From Physocladia obscura (taxonomy: Eukaryota > Chytridiomycota > Chytridiomycetes > Chytridiales > Chytriomycetaceae), in contig JADGJH010000937.1 in assembly GCA_027596945.1 (NCBI GenBank), positions 1 through 13,024 of the forward strand: DNA of 13,024 nt, read 5' to 3'. Positions 8,246 to 13,024 of the stretch are shown one piece after another. Below the pieces are notes generated by a model. The model saw only the letters and a program-made list of their open reading frames with translations. It searched no databases and was not told the origin of the DNA. Every line of letters starts with the position of its first letter. Position 1 is the first letter of the stretch. The translations under genes were made by a program, and so were the position numbers.

Positions 8246-8612
8246 ATTTGACTCCATCAACCTGTCTTAATATTATCAATTTTTTATTTATTTGCATAGT
8301 AAACCAATAAAATGCTGTGATTACATTGGTGTAATATAATTGCACCTTATTTTCAGCAAACTGAGCATGTTTTTTAATACTTTTTTTGAAAAATAAAAAA
8401 TTGAAAATTGAAATAAAACTAAGAAATACAAGAATAGCCCCTAAGATATTATAAAATGGACAATTGCATCAACAACTGTGTGTCTTATTATTTATTACCA
8501 CATTGAATCATCTTTCAAATTTCAGCAACTAAAAAATGATATCCAAAATTCAATAATGTTCATAATTTCCACAAAATAATATCATAGAGTTTCATTAAAA
8601 TCCCCCACATAC

Positions 8613-9913
8613 TCAAGCCAACTGACGAATACATCCCTCATAATCAGCAAACTTTTTGACAAGATCATCCAACTTTGCGTTATGAACAAACAGAGACAAT
8701 GCAGATGCCTCTCTTGTGATAGGATCTGTCCCACTTTCATGGAGCCATTCTTTGATAGCATGTTTAGAGTAGAAGTGACCAGCTGGGGAAATTACTGGAT
8801 CAATCCTGTATTGTGTTATCAGCATGAAAGTAAGCTAAGAAAAATACGTAAAGCTTACAGCAATTCTTTTGTGATGGGACAAGTCAACTTATTGGGGATT
8901 TCAAGGTTGTTGATCGGGTAGATCCACTCTTCTTCTGGCTCGTAAGTGGTCCAGAATGAATAAAGGTACCTTTTCCAACTACCGAAAACGACTCATTGGG
9001 TCTGCAAGCCAAGGCAGCCGCTTCTGTTGCAAATACCGAGATTGTGATGGAAACAACCACCATCATAAAATGAGACGAAATTGCAGGAGCGATTGCAGCA
9101 CTGGCGAAAATAGTCAATGCACGCTTCAAAATGTTTTCGAACGACTTTATTTCGGCAATTCCAGCCTGTGCACTCTCCTTTTCCATATTTGAAGAGCTGT
9201 ATTTTTCAAGCCACTTGAAACGCGCAAGACGAAGGACTTCAAGGAACATGGTCATGGCAATACCAGCAATTGCGGTCTAATTCCGTCATCACATTGTCTC
9301 TAATCTCTACTTACATCTCAACACTCCCCTCAAACGCTTCAACAAGAGGTAAGGGCAATTCTTTGTTGAGTCTCTCCTCAAAGACTTCCATGCTAAATCC
9401 AATAAAAGCATCCAGCTTGAGAGAGCAAAGTTTGGTCAGGATCAATTTTACCACCTTCTTCATGAATCCAGCAACTTTCTCAAATGCTCCTGTAATAGCA
9501 GCTCCTGCGACAATCTTGGAAACAAGGGAAGTTAAACGCTTGGACAAAATAGTTAAGATATCCTCAGGGTTCGCATAACAGTCCTTGACTAGCATAATTA
9601 CTTCAGACAAGTTGGCAGCCAAACTACCAGCAATAGCACTAACAATTGCTGCTTGTGAGACTTTGGTTGACTTTGGCTGACCATTAGCAAGAATTCCAGC
9701 AGCTACTCCGACTCGGGGAATATCCTTGAAGCTCTTAGAGCCTGTATTTATATGATGCAAGTGTTCTTTGCGAATCGCATTGGCTTCTTCCTCCCAATTC
9801 AGTCTATGTTGGAAATTGAATGTTGCGCAGAAATTGTTGGGTACTCACGGGTCTAAGTCTTTGAAAGTAAGTTTAGTTTCTGTGTCCGCGAAAAGAAGTT
9901 CAACTGGCTGCAT
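8613..9913 (-). CDS. U-box protein with hydrophobic N-terminal region (putative E3 ubiquitin ligase)
   Basis: The C-terminus is a clear U-box: 'IPNKLTCPITKELL' joins across a 53-bp intron (8858-8806, gtaagc...atacag) to 'IDPVISPAGHFYSKHAIKEW' and 'GTDPITREAS', with the usual helix after it and TGA at 8615-8613. U-boxes recruit E2 enzymes without zinc. The start is ATG 9913-9911 ('MQPVELLFADTETKL'). Exon 1 ends at 9849, and a 45-bp intron (9848-9804, gtgagt...acatag) leads to exon 2, 9803-9315, with 'HHINTGSKSFKDIP' and hydrophobic Ala/Val-rich helices ('VAGAAITGAFEKVAGF'). After exon 2 the splicing is uncertain. Donor gtaagt at 9314 pairs in phase with an acceptor at 9197. Alternatively a 46-bp intron from gttgag at 9322 keeps 'AGIAMTMFLEVLRLARFKW'. 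A further junction near 8970-9030 must change frame to reach 'SWKRYLYSFWTTYEPEEEW'. I know no named family with this N-terminus. Confidence 0.75.
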
Positions 9914-10711
9914 TTTGGAATTTTTTGTGCAAATTTTGCATCAATGGTTGTGCCATTTTTCAATGAATTCAAGTTGGTGGCTGAGATATGCCGCTCCGTA
10001 ACTTTCCGAGGTTTTTTGTTGAAAGCTTAAATAAACAGTGAAAGGTTTTCTCAATTTGGATACATTTTCTTAATTTTAAAATACTAAAGTTTGTTGAAAA
10101 TCCAAATCAACTCTTTTACACTGTGTTCAATCAAAAAAAAATTTGTGCAACTGAAAAGGCAAAATATAGAATATTCTCTATTATTGATGAAGCTTTAAAT
10201 TTGGAATCGATGTTACCGGATAGCATTTGTTTATTTTTAATTGGGCATCCAGTTTGTGCGATTCAATTCCCGTGCCGAAAAAAATAGACCCACATACGCT
10301 AACTCAACAACAAACTGGTGCGCGAAAACAGTGGCAATAGGCGTTTGGAAATTAAAACTAATGAACTAGACGTTACCAGAAAAACTGTTAGGTAACTTAG
10401 AAATACTTGAAACGAAGTTGACGGCAATTTACGGCCAATTTTGTTCACTTTGAAATTTAGGCAAGCATCACCCCTCTTCCCATCCCCACTATAAGTAGCC
10501 ATCTGGGATTATTGAATCAATCCAAGATGGATGCGTAGTATAAAATTTAGAGACTGTGTGACTTTTGAGGGTGAAGGAACGATAATGATTAATTAGAGAG
10601 GCAAGACTTGACATCTTGCTTGCATGTGTGAACGAAATTGACACTGAATACGAACTAAGCATCCACAACAAAACAGCTGTACTTCGAACGGTTTTTTCAG
10701 ACAAACAAACA
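9914..10711. other. Shared upstream region of the U-box gene and RPSA
   Basis: The two genes diverge from this region. It holds one coding-like plus-strand segment, 10303-10391 ('LNNKLVRENSGNRR' to 'ELDVTRKTVR', ending before a gtaact donor), with no acceptor before it. It also holds a minus-strand frame at 10502-10299 starting 'MATYSGDGKRGDACLNF'. Neither is supported further. The rest is AT-rich spacer. Confidence 0.35.
10539..10545 (+). promoter_or_regulatory. TATA-like element upstream of RPSA
   Basis: TATAAAA lies 167 bases before the RPSA start codon. The ATG is preceded by 'gttttttcag' ending at 10700, a good 3' splice site, so a 5'-UTR intron between this element and the ATG is plausible. 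Its donor is not clear. Confidence 0.35.
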
Positions 10712-11530
10712 ATGTCTCACGTTCCTGCCATTCTCGCCCCAACGGAAAACGATATTTCGTCGTTGCTCGCCGCTCAGTCGCACATTGGTACCAAAAACCT
10801 TAACGCGCAGATGCAGCCATACGTGTGGAAGCGCCGCGCTGACGGAGTGCACATTATCAATATTGGCAAAACATATGAGAAGCTCGTGCTCGCGGCGCGT
10901 ATTATTGCGGCCATCGAAAACCCGGCAGATATTTGTGTGGTGTCGGCACGTCCATACGGCCAGCGTGCGGCACTTAAGTTTGCGCAGTACACAGGGGCGC
11001 AGGCTATTGCGGGCCGTTTCACGCCAGGCACGTTCACCAACTACATCACGCGCACGTTCCGTGAGCCGCGCCTGATTATCGTGACGGACCCGCGCACGGA
11101 CCACCAGGCGATCAAGGAGGCTGCGTACGTCAACATCCCGGTGATTGCATTTGCGGACACGGACGCGCCGCTGAAGAACGTGGACGTTGCGATCCCGTCG
11201 AACAACAAGGGCAAGCACGCGCTGGGGCTCGGGTACTGGCTGCTTGCGCGCGAGGTGCTGCGTCTGCGCGGCACAATCTCGCGGTCCGAGCAGTGGGGCG
11301 TGATGGTCGACATGTTCTTCTTCCGCGACCCCGAAGAGGCCGAGAAGGAAGCCGAGGCCGCGCTGGCCCAGGCCGCCCAGGCCGCGCACGCCGCCGACGA
11401 CGCCGACGCCGATGCCGCCCCCGATGCCACCGCCGTCGACTGGGCCGCCGATGCCGTGGCCGGTGCCGCCGTGGCCTCCGCCGGCGAGTGGGGCGCAGAC
11501 AACTCGGTCGAGTGGGGTGCCGACAACTGA
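10712..11530 (+). CDS. RPSA: Small-subunit ribosomal protein SA (uS2), complete, intronless CDS
   Basis: uS2 is a structural protein of the 40S subunit, needed for late assembly, and binds near uS5 and eS21. The frame encodes 272 residues (yeast about 250, human 295). Conserved stretches appear in order: '[20 protein letters not shown]', '[14 protein letters not shown]', '[18 protein letters not shown]', '[20 protein letters not shown]', '[20 protein letters not shown]', '[20 protein letters not shown]' and '[19 protein letters not shown]', then '[15 protein letters not shown]'. From about residue 210 the tail is Ala/Asp/Glu-rich, very GC-rich in DNA, and ends with two 'EWGADN' repeats, the fungal/animal 'EW' tail theme. 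The first ATG (10712) is chosen because the conserved protein starts '[15 protein letters not shown]'; the in-frame codons upstream have no ATG and no similarity. Confidence 0.97.
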   Translation: MSHVPAILAPTENDISSLLAAQSHIGTKNLNAQMQPYVWKRRADGVHIINIGKTYEKLVLAARIIAAIENPADICVVSARPYGQRAALKFAQYTGAQAIAGRFTPGTFTNYITRTFREPRLIIVTDPRTDHQAIKEAAYVNIPVIAFADTDAPLKNVDVAIPSNNKGKHALGLGYWLLAREVLRLRGTISRSEQWGVMVDMFFFRDPEEAEKEAEAALAQAAQAAHAADDADADAAPDATAVDWAADAVAGAAVASAGEWGADNSVEWGADN

Positions 11531-11549
11531 GTCTGAAAACCAAACGGAA

Positions 11550-11581
11550 AATAAATATCTTGTTCCATTCTTTTCAATAAA
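11550..11581 (+). terminator. Two AATAAA polyadenylation signals of RPSA
   Basis: AATAAA occurs at 11550-11555 and again at 11576-11581, 20 and 46 bases after the stop codon, in the expected range for 3'-end formation. Confidence 0.6.
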
Positions 11582-11779
11582 GGGTAGTTGATTTGGGCAA
11601 ACTGAAGAAATTCTTCACTTCTGGAAAGCACTTTCAATCCAAAGTGTTCAACCAAAATAAAGAAAACATCGAAGAATCCACTGCCACTCTTCTCCCCATC
11701 GGTGGGTATGAGTGAGTCTCTTTTGGCGTGAAAGTAATACAAGAGAATACAACTGAATACGAGAGAGAAATTGATTGCC

Positions 11780-12126
11780 ATGGCGGAGTTCGGGTTGATT
11801 GACTCTGATGCGATTTGAAAACCCGTATTGAGAAGATATTAGTGAAGTAAATGCTTTCCAATTGGACGAAGCGAACAAATTAGTGCAAGACCAAGCAATT
11901 GGCTTGAGACACAATATTGGCTGTTTGAGTGAAGAGCTGGACTCTTTGGTGGCAAATGAAATCAATACTGTTTCCAACAGAAAGTAAGACGCGTAAAAAG
12001 ATTAAAAAATTGCTTAAGAATAAAGTGGCGAGGAATCTAGCAGCAGTATATTTTTTTCTGTTAATCCACGCGTTGTGCTATCTCTTTTTCATCTCTTTCG
12101 TTTGTTTTTTTTATGGAAAAGTATAG
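11780..12126 (+). pseudogene. Broken coiled-coil, tail-anchored frame (CASP/golgin-like end)
   Basis: The ATG at 11780 opens 'MAEFGLIDSDAI' and meets TGA at 11816-11818. From 11832 another frame reads 'EDISEVNAFQLDEANKLVQD' and 'GCLSEELDSLVANEINTVSN', a heptad-type coiled coil, to TAA 11985-11987. A third frame then reads 'KKIKKLLKNKVARNLAAVYF' and 'LLIHALCYLFFISFVCFF', a basic stretch and one hydrophobic helix, ending at TAG 12124-12126. The end resembles Golgi coiled-coil proteins of the CASP/golgin-84 type, where 'NK-x-AR' precedes a single membrane helix with a Tyr and a His. Two frame breaks remain; introns of suitable phase with good splice sites were not found, though gtaaga at 11984 is a possible donor. 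It could be a decaying copy, an indel-affected assembly or an unusually spliced gene. It is far shorter than CASP. Confidence 0.4.
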
Positions 12127-12218
12127 AGTGGAAAAATCTTATGTAAAGCTTGCATAAACAGACAGTTGAAGAGTTTTGGAGTCAATCGGAGTCTGCTTGA
12201 TAACACACGATGTTCAAA

Positions 12219-12263
12219 GTGAGTCACATTGTTCAGGATCTTTTCTCCTTCATTAAACTTCAG
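12219..12263 (+). other. Possible 45-bp intron in the PGK 5' UTR
   Basis: The sequence runs from gtgagtcac to ttaaacttcag, with a consensus donor and a pyrimidine-containing acceptor, 24 bases before the PGK start codon. Its length equals the 45-bp intron of the U-box gene. Without transcripts this remains a prediction. Confidence 0.4.
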
Positions 12264-12287
12264 AAAAAAAAAAAAAACTTAATCAAA

Positions 12288-13024
12288 ATGTCCCTCAGTA
12301 GCAAATTATCCATCACCGACGTTGAGCTTGCCGGCAAGCGTGTCTTGATCAGGTATTATTTACTATCCAGACAAAATTATGCCTTTCAGTCGCGCGAGTC
12401 TCATCATGTTTACTGTTGCTTTGTGAATGATCAACTTCAGATTATTAATAATTGATATTCACCAGAGTCGACTTTAACGTGCCATTCGCCAACGGTGCCA
12501 TCTCAAACAACCAGCGTATCACTGCAGCTCTTCCAACCATCAAGTACGCTCTTGAAAAGGGTGCGCAACTTTTTTTCTTATCTTTTTAACGTTATCTTCC
12601 CTTTCCAATTTCTTCCGCAATCTATTCATTCACATGTGTTTGTAAACAGGTGCAAAGAGTGTTGTACTCATGTCCCACCTTGGCCGTCCCGATGGTAAAG
12701 TTGTTGCTAAGTTTTCGTTGAAGCCAGTCGCCGATGAGGTGTCGAGGCTCCTTGGAAAACCCGTCACATTCCTTGATGATTGTGTGGGCGAAAAGGTTGA
12801 AGCGCACTGCGCGAACCCGAAAGACGGCGAAATTATTCTTTTAGAAAATCTTCGTTTCCATATTGAGGAAGAAGGTTCTGTCAAGGACAAGGAAGGGCAC
12901 AAGGTGTGCTTCAAACTAATTTCTCCAAAAAAAGTAACTAAACAAAAAAAAAAAAAAAAAACACAAAGCCACAAAAAAAAAACAAAAAAAAAAAAAGTGA
13001 GAAATTAAAAAAGCTTGGAAAAGT
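12288..13024 (+). CDS. PGK1: Phosphoglycerate kinase, 5' part, cut by window end
   Basis: PGK is a cytosolic glycolytic enzyme that transfers phosphate from 1,3-bisphosphoglycerate to ADP. The exons are 12288-12352, 12466-12560 and 12650-12903, giving 138 residues of about 415. They encode '[20 protein letters not shown]', then '[13 protein letters not shown]' and '[18 protein letters not shown]', then 'SHLGRPDG', '[17 protein letters not shown]' and '[14 protein letters not shown]'. These are the N-terminal, phosphoglycerate-binding domain with its conserved Asp/Asn and Arg residues. Introns are 12353-12465 (gtatta...caccag, phase 2, splitting an Arg codon) and 12561-12649 (gtgcgc...aacag, phase 1). 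A third, phase 0, begins at 12904 (gtgtgc) and is not finished here; it contains A runs of 10-18 bases. The junctions restore the family sequence exactly. The start matches the yeast-type 'MSLSSKL'. Confidence 0.96.

Larger units (their letters stand above)
4740..8600. mobile_element. CpG-depleted AT-rich block of decayed repeats
   Basis: Scanning by eye I find only about five CpG dinucleotides between 4725 and 8620 (two near 5290, then near 5891, 6126 and 6373). A stretch of this length and base composition should hold roughly 80-90. CpG is common in the adjoining genes, and the edges are sharp. TG and CA are abundant, as expected if methylated C in CpG has decayed to T. The block contains a tRNA-derived element, short direct repeats, CTG/CAC-rich simple sequence at 4800-4950 and several ORF remnants, but no intact gene. 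No terminal inverted repeats, long terminal repeats or target-site duplications were recognised at its edges, so individual elements cannot be delimited. Confidence 0.65.

Noticed and set aside
8970..8982. 13-nt intron (gtag...aaag) in the U-box gene
   Set aside because: It is too short for a spliceosomal intron and does not restore frame.
10616..10711. N-terminal extension of RPSA upstream of 10712
   Set aside because: It has no ATG, no similarity to uS2, and a splice-acceptor-like sequence lies just before the true start.
10697..11781. Long open frames antisense to RPSA
   Set aside because: They mirror the GC-rich coding strand (codons rich in GCC/GAC give open antisense frames). Only the part beyond 11576 has any character of its own.

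Overview
This is nuclear eukaryotic DNA. The genes are split by GT-AG introns, the intergenic DNA is AT-rich with long A or T runs, and coding parts are richer in GC. Three housekeeping proteins (eIF5A, ribosomal protein SA/uS2 and phosphoglycerate kinase) read closest to fungal versions: eIF5A has 'STHNMEVP' and '[12 protein letters not shown]', and PGK starts 'MSLSSKLS'. A fungus, possibly an early-diverging one, is the best inference, but the lineage cannot be fixed from one window.

Layout. 1-360 is A/T-rich low-complexity DNA holding a diverged repeat pair. 375-960 (+) is GC-richer and carries a broken SUKH (SMI1/KNR4)-like domain. 1206-1870 (-) is a probable multi-exon hypothetical gene. 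2238-3131 (+) is a complete eIF5A gene. 3225-3970 (-) contains several coding-like pieces that I cannot assemble. 4103-4473 (-) is a complete two-exon gene for a 90-residue, two-helix membrane protein resembling the complex I subunit NDUFC2/NUXM. About 4740-8600 is a 3.9-kb AT-rich block with almost no CpG, a tRNA-derived element and decayed ORFs; it looks like an old, methylated transposon graveyard. 8613-9913 (-) is a multi-exon gene ending in a clear U-box. 10712-11530 (+) is intronless RPSA. 11780-12126 (+) is a broken coiled-coil, tail-anchored reading frame. 12288-end (+) is the 5' part of PGK, cut by the window edge.

The most remarkable observation is in eIF5A. The frame between exon 1 and the hypusine-loop exon can only be joined cleanly, and to the exact family consensus (VD-M-STSKTGK), through a single-nucleotide exon: the A at 2551, flanked by tttctttcag and gtgagt. 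That base supplies the first letter of conserved Met47, eight positions or fewer from the hypusine lysine.

The second is the sharply bounded CpG depletion of 4740-8600: about 5 CpGs, where roughly 80-90 would be expected from base composition. Host genes on both sides have ordinary CpG. The genes share no evident pathway. eIF5A, RPSA and PGK are simply highly expressed housekeeping genes, and they are the frames best preserved here; several weaker frames show frame breaks that could be decay, unrecognised small introns or assembly errors.
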